The notes: generated by a model not told the origin, from the sequence alone. 64,000 nt of DNA from Microvirga sp. (GCA_022241475.1 JAKOMT010000002.1:156591-220590); one strand, 5' to 3'; shown: positions 18,327 to 29,200, counted from the stretch's first letter. Numbers and translations are program-made.

Positions 18327-20003
18327 TCAACCCGCGCGGGGAAGCGACGGTGGCGCGTCGCCGGCCATGAATTGATCGCGACCGGCGCGCTTGGCTGCGT
18401 ACAGCCGCCGATCCGCGGCCTGAAGCAGCGGATCGGGCGCCGCGCCGTCCTGCGGCGCGACGGCCAGCCCGGCCGAGAATGTGACGTAGAGAGGGCCCGC
18501 CCGCGTCCTGAAAGCCTCGCGCGCGAGCGACTCCCGCAAACCGGCGAGCCGGTCGAGGGCGCCGGCGGCGTCGAGATCCGGCATGGCCAGAAGGAACTCC
18601 TCTCCGCCTATGCGGAACGCGAGCCCGTCGCGGTCCGCCGCCCCGGCGAGGCGCAGCGCGAACTCGCGCAGAACGTCGTCGCCGGCGAGATGGCCGTGGG
18701 CGTCGTTGAGCGCCTTGAAGCCGTCGAGATCGATCATCGCGAGCGCCAGCCGGCGCACGCCGCCGTCGCGAACGCGAACAGCTTCCCGCAGGGCGTCGGA
18801 GAGGAAATCGTCGAGATGGCGGCGGTTATGAAGGTCGGTCAGCGGATCTCGCGCGGCCTGACGCTGGAGACGTCTGTGCAGATCCGTGATCGTCGAAAGC
18901 CGCTCCTCGCTCAACGTCAGCGCACGCCGCAGATACTCTGCGACCTGCTCCTGGGACGTGACGTCACGCAGATAGAGCATCCATCCGAGCGGGGTGGAGC
19001 CCCTGCCGCGCCCGATCTCGACGACCCGGAGATCGAAGTTGCGGAGCGGATCTCCGAGGCTCACGGGATGTTCCCCCGCCTCCCTGCAAGTCCGCCCCAG
19101 CAGCGCCGCGAGCGCCGGACCGGCCACCGGCAGAGTTTCGAGAGGCGCCCCCACCGGCTCGTCGGCGACGCCGGCCAGCGCGAGCGCGGCGGGATTGGCC
19201 GAGACGATGCGGCCCGCCTCGTCGATGACGACGACCGGATCCGGCAGCATCGCCAACAGACGACGGTGGGCGATCGGGACCAGATCGAAGAGTCCCGCTC
19301 CGACGATCACCCACGCGAAGGTCGCGAGGGTCACGGCGAAGCTGAATGGCGTCGGATCGTAGCCGAAGAGGGTCACGCCTCCGACGATGTATGAGAGATT
19401 CGCGACGATCGGCACGCTGGTGATGATCAGGAACGCGCCGAATTGCCGCCGGTGCGCGCCTCTGGCCGTGAAGGCCGCCCGCGCGACGATCCAGAGGCTG
19501 AAGGCGAGAAATACGTAAAGATAGGCGGCGAAGGCGAAGAAAAGCGGGCCGTGATCGAAGACCACCGCGGCGCCGGGCGCGTCCGAAAGCGTCCCTGTCG
19601 CCGGCCCGTAAAACAATCCGTGCGTCGGATTGGTCAGCGCGGCCGCGACCGCGAGAACCGGCGCGATGAACGCGAGGAGGACGCGCCTGCCGCGCAGGCG
19701 CTCGTCGCTCGAGGTGACGTAGCGCGAGAGAAAACCCGCCCAGAAGATCGGCAGGAGAATGATGCCTCCCCATGCGAGGCTCGCGGCGAAGGTCTTGCAG
19801 GCGCTATCGACCACCGCGATCTCGAACCCGGCCGCGGCGAGCCACCAGACCATCGCGATATTCGCCCCGACGAACCAGTCGCGCCCCGGAAACAATCTCT
19901 GACGCAAGGTCCAGAAGGTGAGCACCGCCGACCCGAAGCTGACGCCGAGTGCGAGCGCGGCCAGCAGACCGATCGACCAATCAGATGCTGCGCAAACGTC
20001 CAC
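18327..20003 (-). CDS. 7TM-PAS-GGDEF diguanylate cyclase
   Basis: The 558-residue protein has about seven hydrophobic helices in its first ~235 residues, resembling the N-terminal 7TM sensor module found in some histidine kinases. A PAS domain (PDPVVVIDEAGRIVSANPAALAL), a short coiled coil and a GGDEF domain follow. The active-site motif is GGEEF (466-470), which is compatible with cyclase activity. DPLTDLHNRRHLDDFL and DLDGFKALND are the usual GGDEF-domain landmarks. I see no RxxD inhibitory site five residues before it. The start is a GTG at 20003. It is divergent from rpoZ. Confidence 0.88.
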   Translation of the reverse strand: MDVCAASDWSIGLLAALALGVSFGSAVLTFWTLRQRLFPGRDWFVGANIAMVWWLAAAGFEIAVVDSACKTFAASLAWGGIILLPIFWAGFLSRYVTSSDERLRGRRVLLAFIAPVLAVAAALTNPTHGLFYGPATGTLSDAPGAAVVFDHGPLFFAFAAYLYVFLAFSLWIVARAAFTARGAHRRQFGAFLIITSVPIVANLSYIVGGVTLFGYDPTPFSFAVTLATFAWVIVGAGLFDLVPIAHRRLLAMLPDPVVVIDEAGRIVSANPAALALAGVADEPVGAPLETLPVAGPALAALLGRTCREAGEHPVSLGDPLRNFDLRVVEIGRGRGSTPLGWMLYLRDVTSQEQVAEYLRRALTLSEERLSTITDLHRRLQRQAARDPLTDLHNRRHLDDFLSDALREAVRVRDGGVRRLALAMIDLDGFKALNDAHGHLAGDDVLREFALRLAGAADRDGLAFRIGGEEFLLAMPDLDAAGALDRLAGLRESLAREAFRTRAGPLYVTFSAGLAVAPQDGAAPDPLLQAADRRLYAAKRAGRDQFMAGDAPPSLPRAG

Positions 20004-20217
20004 GATATTCTTTCTTGATCGCTGAGCCCTCCGCGATCAGATATCGGCCAAAAGTATTGATGAAATATTCTACAAATAGTTCGAAGGAGGACTTATCTCC
20101 CGTGACCGCGCGCCGCAGCGGGATAACGAATTTTCCCAGGCGCGCTCTTGTGCGACGCGGCGAGAGGATGTAAGAGCGCCGTTTACGATCCACCCCCCTG
20201 TCCAGAGGAGCTCGCCC

Positions 20218-20604
20218 ATGGCTCGCGTCACCGTCGAAGATTGCATCGACAAGGTCGACAACCGTTTCGAGCTCATCCTGCTGGCCGGCCACCGCGCCCG
20301 CATGATCTCGTCGGGCGCTCCGCTGACGATCGATCGCGACCGCGACAAGAACCCCGTGGTCGCCCTGCGCGAGATCGCCGACGAGACGATCGCCCCCGAG
20401 GACCTGCGCGAGCAGCTGATCCACTCGATGCAGCGCTATGTCGAGGTCGACGAGCCCGAGGCCGAGACGGTCCCGATGATCGGCGGTCCCGCCACGAGCG
20501 GCGACGATTCCGAGGTTCAGTTCGATCGCATGAGCGAGGACGACCTGCTGCGCGGCCTCGAAGGCCTGCAGCCGCCGGCCAACCGCGAGGACGACGAAGG
20601 CTGA
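20218..20604 (+). CDS. rpoZ: RNA polymerase omega subunit
   Basis: The 128-residue omega subunit helps assemble RNA polymerase by holding the C-terminus of beta-prime and contributes to (p)ppGpp sensing. The N-terminus [28 protein letters not shown] is diagnostic; the acidic C-terminal tail is typical of alphaproteobacteria. AGGAG precedes the ATG. A clear terminator separates it from the downstream (p)ppGpp synthetase/hydrolase, the usual neighbour in this class. The 214-base divergent gap to the cyclase gene is AT-rich (20040-20090) and must hold its promoter. Confidence 0.97.
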   Translation: MARVTVEDCIDKVDNRFELILLAGHRARMISSGAPLTIDRDRDKNPVVALREIADETIAPEDLREQLIHSMQRYVEVDEPEAETVPMIGGPATSGDDSEVQFDRMSEDDLLRGLEGLQPPANREDDEG

Positions 20605-20639
20605 TCGTCCGTCCGACGGGTAGAGACGGCATCGAAAAG

Positions 20640-20662
20640 CCCGGCATCGCGCCGGGTTTTTT
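20640..20662 (+). terminator. Intrinsic terminator after rpoZ
   Basis: CCCGGC (20640-20645) pairs with GCCGGG (20651-20656) across a five-base loop and is followed directly by six T. It is well placed 36 bases after the rpoZ stop. Confidence 0.85.
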
Positions 20663-20773
20663 CGTCCGCGGCCAACGAACGTGAGGCGGGGCGCGGATAA
20701 TTCAGGAAATCGATATCATCATCGGATATCGAAGCGTTGGGGACGGTAGGGCGTCCCGCGGAGTCTGCGGCGC

Positions 20774-22948
20774 ATGATGCGGCAATACCAGTTGGTCGAA
20801 CGGGTCAAGCGCTACAACCCGAACACCGACGAGGCGCTCCTCAACAAAGCCTACATCTACGCCATGCGGGCGCACGGCTCGCAGCGACGCGCCTCCGGCG
20901 ATCCCTTCTTCGCCCATCCCCTCGAAGTCGCGGCGATTCTGACGGACTTGCGCCTCGACGACGCGACGATCGTCGCCGCCGTGCTGCACGACACGATCGA
21001 GGACACCGAGGCGACGCTCGAGGAGATCAACCATCTCTTCAACCCCGAGATCGGGGCGCTCGTCGACGGCCTGACCAAGATCAAGCGCCTCGACCTCGTC
21101 TCCAAGCGGGCGGCGCAGGGCGAGAACTTCCGCAAGCTTCTGCTCGCCATCTCGGCGGACGTCCGCGTCCTGCTCGTGAAGCTCGCCGACCGGCTGCACA
21201 ACATGCGCACGCTGGAGTTCATGCCGATCGAGAAGCGTCCGCGCATCGCCGAGGAGACGCTCGAGATCTACGCGCCCCTCGCCGGCCGCATGGGCATGCA
21301 GGAAATGCGCGAGGAGCTGGAGGAGCTGTCGTTCCGGCACCTGCGCCCCGAAGCGTTCGAGACGATCACGCATCGGCTGACCGAACTGTCGGAGAAGAGC
21401 GAGAGGCTCGTCGAGGAGATCGAGCGCATCCTCACCTCTCTGCTGTCGGCCAAGGGTCTCGCGGCGGAGGTGAAGGGTCGGCGCAAGCGCCCCTACTCCA
21501 TCTGGAAGAAGATGGAGCGCAAGTCCGTCGCCTTCGAGCAGTTGTCGGACATCTTCGGCTTTCGGGTCATCGTCGACGATCTCGACGCCTGTTACCGCGC
21601 GCTCGGCGTCGTCCACATGACCTGGCCGATGGTTCCCGGCCGCTACAAGGACTACATTTCGACGCCCAAGCAGAACGATTACCGCTCGATCCACACGACC
21701 GTCGTCGGGCCGGGCAAGCAGCGGGTCGAACTGCAGATCCGCACCCGCGCCATGGACGAGATCGCCGAATACGGCATCGCCGCGCACGCCCTCTACAAGG
21801 AGGGCGCGGACATCGCGCGCTTCGTCTCCGAGAGCCGCGCGTATCAATGGCTGCGTCGAACGATCGACCTGCTGGCCGAGGGCGACAATCCTGAGGAGTT
21901 TCTCGAGCACACCAAGCTCGAGCTTTTCCACGACCAGGTCTTCTGCTTCACGCCCAAGGGCCGCCTGATCGCCCTGCCGCGTGGGGCGACGCCGATCGAC
22001 TTCGCCTACGCCGTCCATACCGACGTCGGCAACACGGCGGTCGGCTGCAAGATCAACGGGCGCATGTCGCCGCTGCTCACGGAGCTCGCCAACGGCGACG
22101 AGGTCGAGATCGTGCGCGCCGCGAACCAGACGCCGCCGGCGGCCTGGGAATCGCTCGTCGCCACGGGCAAGGCGCGCGCGGCGATCCGGCGCGCGACCCG
22201 AACGGCGGTTCGCCGGCAATATGCGGGCCTCGGCGGTCAGATTCTCTCGCGCGCCTTCGAGCGCGCCGGAAAAGCCTATTCCGAGGAGAAGATCGCCGCC
22301 GCCCTGCCCCGCCTCGCCCGTCACTCGACGGAGGACGTGATGGCTGCGGTCGGGCGCGGCGAGATCTATTCCGGCGACGTGGTGCGCGCGGTCTACCCCG
22401 ATTACAGCGACGACCGGCGCCCCTCGACGTCTGCGCGCGGCGCCGGCGACGAGGCGGCGGTCAAGATCCAGCCGCTCTTCGGGTCCGGCGACGAAAGCGC
22501 CATCCCGATTCGCGGCCAGGGCCACGACCTGCCGATCCGCTTCGCGCCGGAGGGCGGCGCGGTGCCCGGCGACCGCATCGTCGGCATCATCAATCCCGGC
22601 GAGGGCATCACGATCTACCCGATCCAGTCGACCGCGCTCGCCGCCTTCGACAACGAGCCGGAGCGTTGGGTGGACGTGCGCTGGGACAGCGAGGCGGTGG
22701 GCTCGCAGCGATTCCCCGCCCGGCTTCGCCTGCAATCGATCAACGAGCCGGGCACGCTGGCGCAGATCGCGCAGGTGATCGCCGATCACGACGCCAACAT
22801 CGACAATATCGGAATGCGCCGCACGACGCCGGACTTCACCGACATGACCGTCGACCTCGCCGTCTGGGATCTCAAGAACCTCAACGGCGTCATCGCCGAG
22901 CTTCGCGGCAAGCGGGTGATCGCCAAGGTGGAGCGGGTGACGGGTTGA
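20774..22948 (+). CDS. rsh: Bifunctional (p)ppGpp synthetase/hydrolase (Rel/SpoT)
   Basis: The 724-residue protein is the single long RSH enzyme of alphaproteobacteria, which makes and degrades the stringent-response alarmone (p)ppGpp. Domains in order are an HD hydrolase (VLHDTIED with H72/D73), the RelA/SpoT synthetase (SIWKKMERK, FRVIVDD, YRSIHTTV), TGS (FCFTPKGRLIALPRGATPIDFAY) and a C-terminal ACT domain. Both catalytic motifs look intact. Two adjacent ATGs (20774 and 20777) could serve as start. It follows rpoZ but is separated from it by a terminator, so it needs its own promoter in 20663-20773. Confidence 0.96.
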   Translation: MMRQYQLVERVKRYNPNTDEALLNKAYIYAMRAHGSQRRASGDPFFAHPLEVAAILTDLRLDDATIVAAVLHDTIEDTEATLEEINHLFNPEIGALVDGLTKIKRLDLVSKRAAQGENFRKLLLAISADVRVLLVKLADRLHNMRTLEFMPIEKRPRIAEETLEIYAPLAGRMGMQEMREELEELSFRHLRPEAFETITHRLTELSEKSERLVEEIERILTSLLSAKGLAAEVKGRRKRPYSIWKKMERKSVAFEQLSDIFGFRVIVDDLDACYRALGVVHMTWPMVPGRYKDYISTPKQNDYRSIHTTVVGPGKQRVELQIRTRAMDEIAEYGIAAHALYKEGADIARFVSESRAYQWLRRTIDLLAEGDNPEEFLEHTKLELFHDQVFCFTPKGRLIALPRGATPIDFAYAVHTDVGNTAVGCKINGRMSPLLTELANGDEVEIVRAANQTPPAAWESLVATGKARAAIRRATRTAVRRQYAGLGGQILSRAFERAGKAYSEEKIAAALPRLARHSTEDVMAAVGRGEIYSGDVVRAVYPDYSDDRRPSTSARGAGDEAAVKIQPLFGSGDESAIPIRGQGHDLPIRFAPEGGAVPGDRIVGIINPGEGITIYPIQSTALAAFDNEPERWVDVRWDSEAVGSQRFPARLRLQSINEPGTLAQIAQVIADHDANIDNIGMRRTTPDFTDMTVDLAVWDLKNLNGVIAELRGKRVIAKVERVTG

Positions 22949-22968
22949 CGCGCCGGGACACGCCGCCT

Positions 22969-22998
22969 TTGACATCGCCCCCGCGCTGCTGGTATCGC
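22969..22998 (+). promoter_or_regulatory. Candidate promoter of prfB
   Basis: A perfect -35 element TTGACA (22969-22974) is followed by an 18-base spacer and TATCGC (22993-22998) as a poor -10. It ends 32 bases before the prfB start. Prediction from sequence only. Confidence 0.45.
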
Positions 22999-23030
22999 GA
23001 TGCCCGAACCCACCCGGAACACAGAGCGCC

Positions 23031-24162
23031 ATGCGAGCCGAAATCGAATCGCTGATCGAGACCGCCAAGCAGTCCATAGGGCTGCTGAGGAGGCATCTTT
23101 GACTGGGATCGCGCCCAACGCCGCCTCGCGGAACTGAACGCCCTTTCCGAGAATCCCGACTTCTGGAACGACGCCGAGGCCGCGCAGAAACTCATGCGCG
23201 AGCGCACGTCGCTGGAAACGCAGATCACCGTCATCCAGCGCCTCGAGCAAGAGCTGGAGGACGCGCTGACGCTGATCGAACTCGGCGAGATGGAGGATGA
23301 CGACGCCTCGATCACCGAAGGCGAGGAGATCATCCGCCGCATCGAGAAGGACGCGGAGCGCGCCCAGGTCGAGGCGATGCTCTCCGGCGAGGCGGATGCC
23401 AACGACGCCTATATCGAGGTGCATTCCGGCGCCGGCGGCACCGAGAGCCAGGACTGGGCGCGGATGCTCATGCGCATGTACATGCGCTGGGCGGAAGGTC
23501 GCGGCTTCAAGGTCGAGCTGATGGAAATCTCGGACGGCGAAGAGGCCGGCATCAAGAGCGCGACGCTCCACGTGAAGGGCCACAACGCCTACGGCTGGTC
23601 GAAGACCGAGTCGGGCGTGCATCGCCTGGTGCGCATCTCGCCCTTCGATTCGAACGCGCGCCGGCACACGAGCTTCGCGTCTGTCTGGATTTATCCCGTC
23701 ATCGACGACAAGATCGAGATCGAGGTCAACGAGTCTGACTGCCGGATCGACACCTACCGCGCGTCCGGTTCGGGCGGACAGCACATCAACACCACCGATT
23801 CCGCGGTGCGCATCACCCACATCCCGACGGGAATCGTCGCCGCCTGCCAGCAGGAGCGCTCACAGCACAAGAACCGCGCCAAGGCGTGGGACATGCTGCG
23901 CGCGCGCCTCTACGAGCGCGAGCTGAAGATCCGGGAAGAGAAGGCCAATGCGGAAGCGGCTTCGAAATCCGACATCGGCTGGGGCCACCAGATCCGCTCC
24001 TACGTGCTGCAACCCTATCAGCTCGTGAAGGACCTGCGCACGGGCGTCCAGTCGACGAGCCCCTCCGACGTGCTGGACGGCGATCTCGACGCCTTCATGG
24101 AAGCTTCGCTGGCGCAGCGCATCTCCGGCAAGCCGGGCGACGCGGTCGCCGATATCGACTGA
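23031..24162 (+). CDS. prfB: Peptide chain release factor 2, with programmed +1 frameshift
   Basis: RF2 recognises UGA and UAA stop codons. The gene is in two frames: an ATG at 23031 opens 23 codons ending at CTT, followed by an in-frame TGA (23100-23102). A +1 shift then continues with GAC TGG GAT (DWD) to 24162, giving 376 residues. Key motifs are the peptidyl-hydrolysis GGQ (248-250) and the stop-codon-reading SPF tripeptide in [14 protein letters not shown]. The shift site is the classic autoregulatory one. An annotator relying on single frames would wrongly start it at 23194. Confidence 0.97.
23088..23102 (+). promoter_or_regulatory. prfB programmed +1 frameshift signal
   Basis: An internal Shine-Dalgarno-like AGGAGG (23088-23093), a three-base spacer, the slippery CTT (23097-23099) and TGA followed by C (23100-23103) reproduce the E. 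coli arrangement. When RF2 is scarce, slow termination at TGA lets the ribosome slip +1 and make more RF2. Confidence 0.95.
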
Positions 24163-24172
24163 TCGACGGCCG

Positions 24173-25516
24173 TCAATCGCGGGCGGAGGACGCGCGCTCC
24201 GCAAGGAGGCGCCCCGCCCGCAAGAAGCGCATCGGATCGACCGCGGTGTCGTCCACGCGCACTTCGTAATGCAGATGCGGGCCGGTCGAGCGGCCCGTCG
24301 ATCCGGCGGCCCCGATCACGTCCCCGGCGGTCACGTATTGGCCCGCTTCGGTCCGGATCGCGGAGAGATGCGCGTAGCGCGTCGCCACTCCGCTGCCGTG
24401 GTCGATCTCGACCAGATTGCCGTAGCCCCCGTAATATTCCGCCACGACGACGCGCCCAGCGCCGGCGGCGCGGATCATCGTGCCCGTCGGCGTCCGAAAG
24501 TCGACGCCCCCGTGAAGCGCGGGACGGCGGGTGAAGGGGTCGCGGCGAACGCCGAAGACGCTCGTCAGTTCGTAGTCGCGCTCCACCGGGCGCGCGAAGG
24601 GCAGCGCCTCCGCGGCGCGGCGCAGGCGCTCGCGCTCGACGAGTGTCTCCTGAAGCATGCCGACCATCGCTCCGAACGGCCCTTCCGAAGCGTCGACGAC
24701 GACGGGGATGTAAGGCCCGCCGATACCCGGCGCTCCCTCCGGCGCGTCTAGATCGTCAGGATCGAGACCGGTCTGGACGATCACGTCGCGCAGCCGCTCC
24801 GTCTCGTCGGCAAGTTCCGTGTTGAGCCGGTCGAGGCGTACGAACTGGTCGGCCTCGACTTGCGCCAGCGAGGTTTCGACGGCCCCGAGGCGCGCGACGA
24901 TCGACGAGCGACGGGCGGGCGCGGCTTCGCTTGCGCGGAGGCGGAAGTCGAACGGTCCGTCCGAGGGGCCCGCCGAGGGCGCGACGGGCGGCTCTGGAAT
25001 CGGGGCGGGTTTGGCGCCTCTTGCGGCTCCGAACCCGGCTCCGGCCGCCTTCGGAGACGCGATCGATCCCACGGTCTCGGGCTGGTCGCGCCGGGCGCTC
25101 GCCTGCGGCGCGCGTCCAAGCCCGGCGTCGATCCCCGACAGCATCGCCTGACGAGTCTCGAGCTCGACCTGACGGCCCACGAGTTGCGCGACGCGGTCCT
25201 CGAGGCTGTCCTGTTCGAGCAGCTTCTGGCTCGTGACGCGATCGAGGCGCGCGCGCAGGGTCGCGACGTTCTCCTCGTAATGCGCCTTGAGCCGGGCCTC
25301 CCGGCGCAGCAGCTCGGCGGTGAGATCGTCTCCGGACAGGATGTACCAGGTGGTCGCGGCGGCCCAGACCGCACAGAGGAAGAGCGCCGCGCCAGCGAGC
25401 GCGAGGGTCAGCGGCCTGATCGTCAGACGGCGGCCCCGGGTGGGCTCGTCCATCGCGCCCCTTGCGGAGGCGGATAGGCCCAAGCGCGATCGCCCGGTTC
25501 TCTGATACTCATCCAT
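24173..25516 (-). CDS. Membrane-anchored M23 (LytM-type) peptidase with coiled coil
   Basis: The ~447-residue protein has a short cytoplasmic N-terminus, one transmembrane helix (LTLALAGAALFLCAVWAAA), coiled-coil stretches, a Pro/Ala-rich linker and a C-terminal M23 domain. The zinc ligands H335/D339 (HGGVDF) and H416, with H414, in HLHYE are intact, so it should be an active peptidoglycan endopeptidase rather than an EnvC-like activator. I prefer the ATG at 25516; a GTG at 25540 is possible. It is convergent with prfB and follows bcp on the same strand after a hairpin. Confidence 0.9.
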   Translation of the reverse strand: MDEYQRTGRSRLGLSASARGAMDEPTRGRRLTIRPLTLALAGAALFLCAVWAAATTWYILSGDDLTAELLRREARLKAHYEENVATLRARLDRVTSQKLLEQDSLEDRVAQLVGRQVELETRQAMLSGIDAGLGRAPQASARRDQPETVGSIASPKAAGAGFGAARGAKPAPIPEPPVAPSAGPSDGPFDFRLRASEAAPARRSSIVARLGAVETSLAQVEADQFVRLDRLNTELADETERLRDVIVQTGLDPDDLDAPEGAPGIGGPYIPVVVDASEGPFGAMVGMLQETLVERERLRRAAEALPFARPVERDYELTSVFGVRRDPFTRRPALHGGVDFRTPTGTMIRAAGAGRVVVAEYYGGYGNLVEIDHGSGVATRYAHLSAIRTEAGQYVTAGDVIGAAGSTGRSTGPHLHYEVRVDDTAVDPMRFLRAGRLLAERASSARD

Positions 25517-25581
25517 CGACTGCGTTCCGGTGACCGACACGCGCCGATTTAGGACCCGTTAGGGTTAAGATTACGCAAACA

Positions 25582-25603
25582 CGCGCGGATCAGGATCCGC
25601 GCG
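25582..25603 (-). terminator. Hairpin between bcp and the M23 gene
   Basis: CGCGCGGAT (25582-25590) and ATCCGCGCG (25595-25603) form a perfect nine-base-pair stem with a four-base loop. On the minus strand TGTTTGCG follows. A likely terminator for bcp, weak in its T-run. Confidence 0.55.
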
Positions 25604-25614
25604 CCGGCCGTCGC

Positions 25615-26079
25615 TCAGAGCGCCTTCACCGCTGCGAGCACCTCTTCGGCGTGGCCGGGCACCTTCACCTTCGACCAGATGCGGGCGATCTTGCCGGCGC
25701 CGTCGATCAGCACCGTCGTGCGCTCGACGCCCATGTACTTGCGGCCGTACATGCTCTTTTCGACCCAGACGCCATACGCTTCGAGCATGCCCTTCTCCTC
25801 GTCCGAGACGAGGGGGAACGCGAGGTCGTATTTGCCGGCGAATTTCTCGTGGCTCTTCATGGGATCGGGCGACACGCCGACGATCACGGCGCCGGCAGCC
25901 TCGAATTCGCTGCGCATGTCGTTGAACGACTTCGCCTCGAGGGTGCATCCGCTGGTGTCGTCCTTCGGATAGAAATAGAGGACGACCGTCTTGCCGGCGA
26001 GACCGGAGAGCGAGAGCGTTCCGCCGACTGTCGCCGGCAGGGAGAAATCGGGAGCTGCGTCGCCGACGTTGAGCGTCAT
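25615..26079 (-). CDS. bcp: Thiol peroxidase, BCP-type peroxiredoxin with a single cysteine
   Basis: A 154-residue peroxiredoxin that reduces hydroperoxides. The peroxidatic cysteine is C45 in DTSGCTLEAKSF. The resolving cysteine that E. coli Bcp carries five residues later is replaced by K50, and the protein has no other cysteine. It must therefore work as a 1-Cys enzyme resolved by an external thiol. GGAAGG precedes the ATG at 26079. It is divergent from the AsmA-like gene. Confidence 0.92.
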   Translation of the reverse strand: MTLNVGDAAPDFSLPATVGGTLSLSGLAGKTVVLYFYPKDDTSGCTLEAKSFNDMRSEFEAAGAVIVGVSPDPMKSHEKFAGKYDLAFPLVSDEEKGMLEAYGVWVEKSMYGRKYMGVERTTVLIDGAGKIARIWSKVKVPGHAEEVLAAVKAL

Positions 26080-26201
26080 GTCGCCTTCCTTTCGTCCAAT
26101 TCGTCGCGGCGTTTACGAGGGGCCTTCGATCTACGCCGCGCGTCGTCGCAAGGATCACCGGTAAACGTTAGTGTGCGTCGGGCGCAATCGATTCGAAGCG
26201 G

Positions 26202-29200
26202 GTGGCGGCTCAGCGGCCGGAGCGAGACGGTTTTTTGAACGACGAGGATGATTACACCGATCTGCCGCAAAGCGCGCTACGTCGCCCGCGTCGGAGGCGG
26301 TCGCGCGCCAGACGCGGGATCGCGGTGAGAATCCTGCGCGGCGCAGTCGCCCTCAAGATCGGCTTGCTCGTCATCCTCTCCCTCGCGACCGGTGCGCTCT
26401 ACTGGCGTCTCACGCAGGCGCCGCTGCGCCTCGACGGCCTGTCCGGACAGGTGACGGCCGCGCTCGCCGCACGCGTCGGCGACGACTGGCGAATTTCGAT
26501 CGACGATTCGGCGGTGACGCTGGTGGACGGCGGGCTCGGCATGGAGGTCGAAGGGCTCGACCTGCGCGACGCCTCCGGCCGACTGGTGGCGCGCGCGCCG
26601 AGCGCCGTCGTGGCGATTTCGACGGGATCGCTGATCGCGGGCTCCCCAGCGCCGCGCGGCGTGGAGTTGCGCGACACCGAATTGCGTCTGCGCATCGCGA
26701 ACGACGGCTCGATCTCTCTGTCGCCGCCCGACGACGGTATCGCGCTCGCACCGCCCGCGCCGGTTTCAGGTCCCGCGGAGCCGATCCCCTTCGCTCCGCC
26801 CACGGCCTCGGGCGTCGTGATCGCCGGGCTGCTCGGCGCGCTGATCGATCCGCGCGGCCCCTTGGGGGCCATCGATTACGCCGCGCTGAAGAACGCCCGG
26901 ATCACGCTGATCGACGAGAACGGGCGCGAGCGGGCTGCGTTTCGACGCGTGGACGCCCTGTTCGCGACCGCGGGCTCGGGCCGACGCTTCGACGCGGAGT
27001 TCGAGGGAGACGCCGGAACCTGGCGCGTCTCCGGCGCGGTCCGGCCCGACGGCTCCGGAGGCAAGAGAGCGCGCCTTGCGGTGGAGAATATCCCGCTGGT
27101 CGACGTCTTCCTCTTCGGGGGCCTTTCGCCCGTGGCGGAGGCCCGGGACCTTCGCTTCGGCTTCGCCGCCGAGATTTCGATCGGCGCGAACGGCGAAGTC
27201 CACGCCTTCACGGCTGAGGTCGAAGGCGAACCGGGCACGATCCGTCTCGACGATCCGAACACGCCCCTCCTGTCGATCGGCGCATTCTCGGCGAATCTCG
27301 ACTGGGACGCCGAGCGCGGCGTGGTGGAGATCGCCGACGCGCTGTACGCGGCGGGCGACACGCGCGTGCGGCTCGACGGAGCCCTCACGCCGGACGAGGA
27401 CGGAAACGCCTGGCGGCTCGATCTTCGAAGCCAAGCGGCGAGCCTCAGCGGCGCGGCGGAGGGCGACGCTCCGGTCGCGATCGAATCGATCCAGCTGCTG
27501 GCGCATGGCGGCCAGGACGGACTCGTCGTCGAGGAGCTCGCGCTTCGGGGTCCGAAACTCGACGCCGCCGTAACCCTGTCCTTCGGGGCCCGCGCCGACG
27601 AGGGCGGGCTGAGGGTCGCGCTCGAAGCCCGGGAGACGGGCGTGCGCGAGGCCTTGCGGGTCTGGCCCGAATTCGTCGCCCCGACGGTGCGCGGCTTTCT
27701 GGTCGAGACGCTCTCCTCGGGGACGCTCGATCGCCTGACGCTCGCGACCGTCATCACCGCAGAGGATTTCCGTGCGATGCGGCGCAGGGAGGGTCTCCCG
27801 CACGAGTCCGTCGACATCGACTTCGCGATCACCGACGCCACGTTCACGCCCAATCGCGACCTGCCGCCGATGACGCGGGCGCATTTCGCCGGATCGGTGC
27901 TAGGGCGCTCGGCCCGGATCGACGACGCCTCGGCCCTGCTTCCGCTCGAGGAGGGGCGCGTTCTCGCGCTGACGGGCGGCGGTTTCGTGATGGAGGACTT
28001 CTGGCGTCCCGGCGAGCGGGCGGCGATAGACTTCCGGCTCGGGGGCGGCGCCGACGCGCTGGCCGCGCTCCTGCGCACGCCGATCATTGCGCGCGCGGAG
28101 CAGGTCAATCTCTCGCCCGACGACATTTCGGGCGAGATCGATCTCGGCGTGTCGCTCGCGATCGCCTTAAACGCCCCTCCCGATCCGGCCGCGATCCCGA
28201 TCCGAGTCGAAGGCGACGTCACGGACCTGCGGCTGAGGTCTGTCTTCGGCGAGGACGACTTGACGGACGGCGCGTTCACGATGACCTACCGCGACGGAAG
28301 CCTGGACCTGCGCGGCCGCGCGCGGCTCGCGGAGGACATGGCCGATGTCGCGCTGGCGCAAGTTCGCGGCGGCGGGGGCGAGGCGACGATCAATCTCACG
28401 CTCGACGACGCGGCGCGCCGACGCCGGGGAATCGATCTCGGCTCCGCGCTGACGGGGCCGATCCCCGTCGTGATCCGCACGCGGCTTTCCGGGGACGAGG
28501 GGATGCGCGTGGAGGCGGATCTCTCGCAGGCGAGAATCGACAACCTGGTCCCCGGATGGGTCAAACCGTCAGGTCAGGCCGGCTTCGTCAGCATGACGAT
28601 CAGGAGCGGCGAGCGGCCACGGCTCGAGGGCTTCTCGCTCGAGGCGGGCACCGCGCGGATCGTGGGCGATCTCGACATCGCGGCCGCCGGGGGGCTCGCC
28701 GCAGCCGAATTGTCGACGCTTCGGATCTCGCCCGGCGACGAGGCGCGCGCGACCATATCGAACGACGGCGGCGTGTGGCGCGCGACCGTGCGCGCCAACG
28801 TGATGGACGCCCGCCCCTTCCTCGCGCTGCTGTCGCAGGAGCGCACGGGCGAGGCGGAGGGAGCCATGGCGCGGCTCGAACTCGACCTGCGCGCCGAGAT
28901 CATGACCGGCCACAACGGCGAGTCGCTCACGGGCGCCGAGTTGTCCCTGTCGCTGCGGCCCGGGACGATCCGCGACTTCGCCCTGCGGGGCCGTTTCCCC
29001 GGAGCGGCGGTCGCGGCCCGCAAGACGCTCGCGGCCAGCGGAGAATCCGCGATCGTCGTGGAGAGCGGCGACGCTGGCGCGACCCTGCGCTTCATCGATC
29101 TCTACACGCGGATGGGCGGCGGCCAGCTGGACTTCCAGATCGCGACGGACGGCGAGGCGCAGCCGGGGCGCCTCGTGATCAGGGATTTCGTCCTGCGCGA

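Noticed and set aside
20702..23077. A 791-codon minus-strand frame opposite the rsh gene
   Set aside because: High-GC codon-bias shadow; the plus strand carries all Rel/SpoT motifs.
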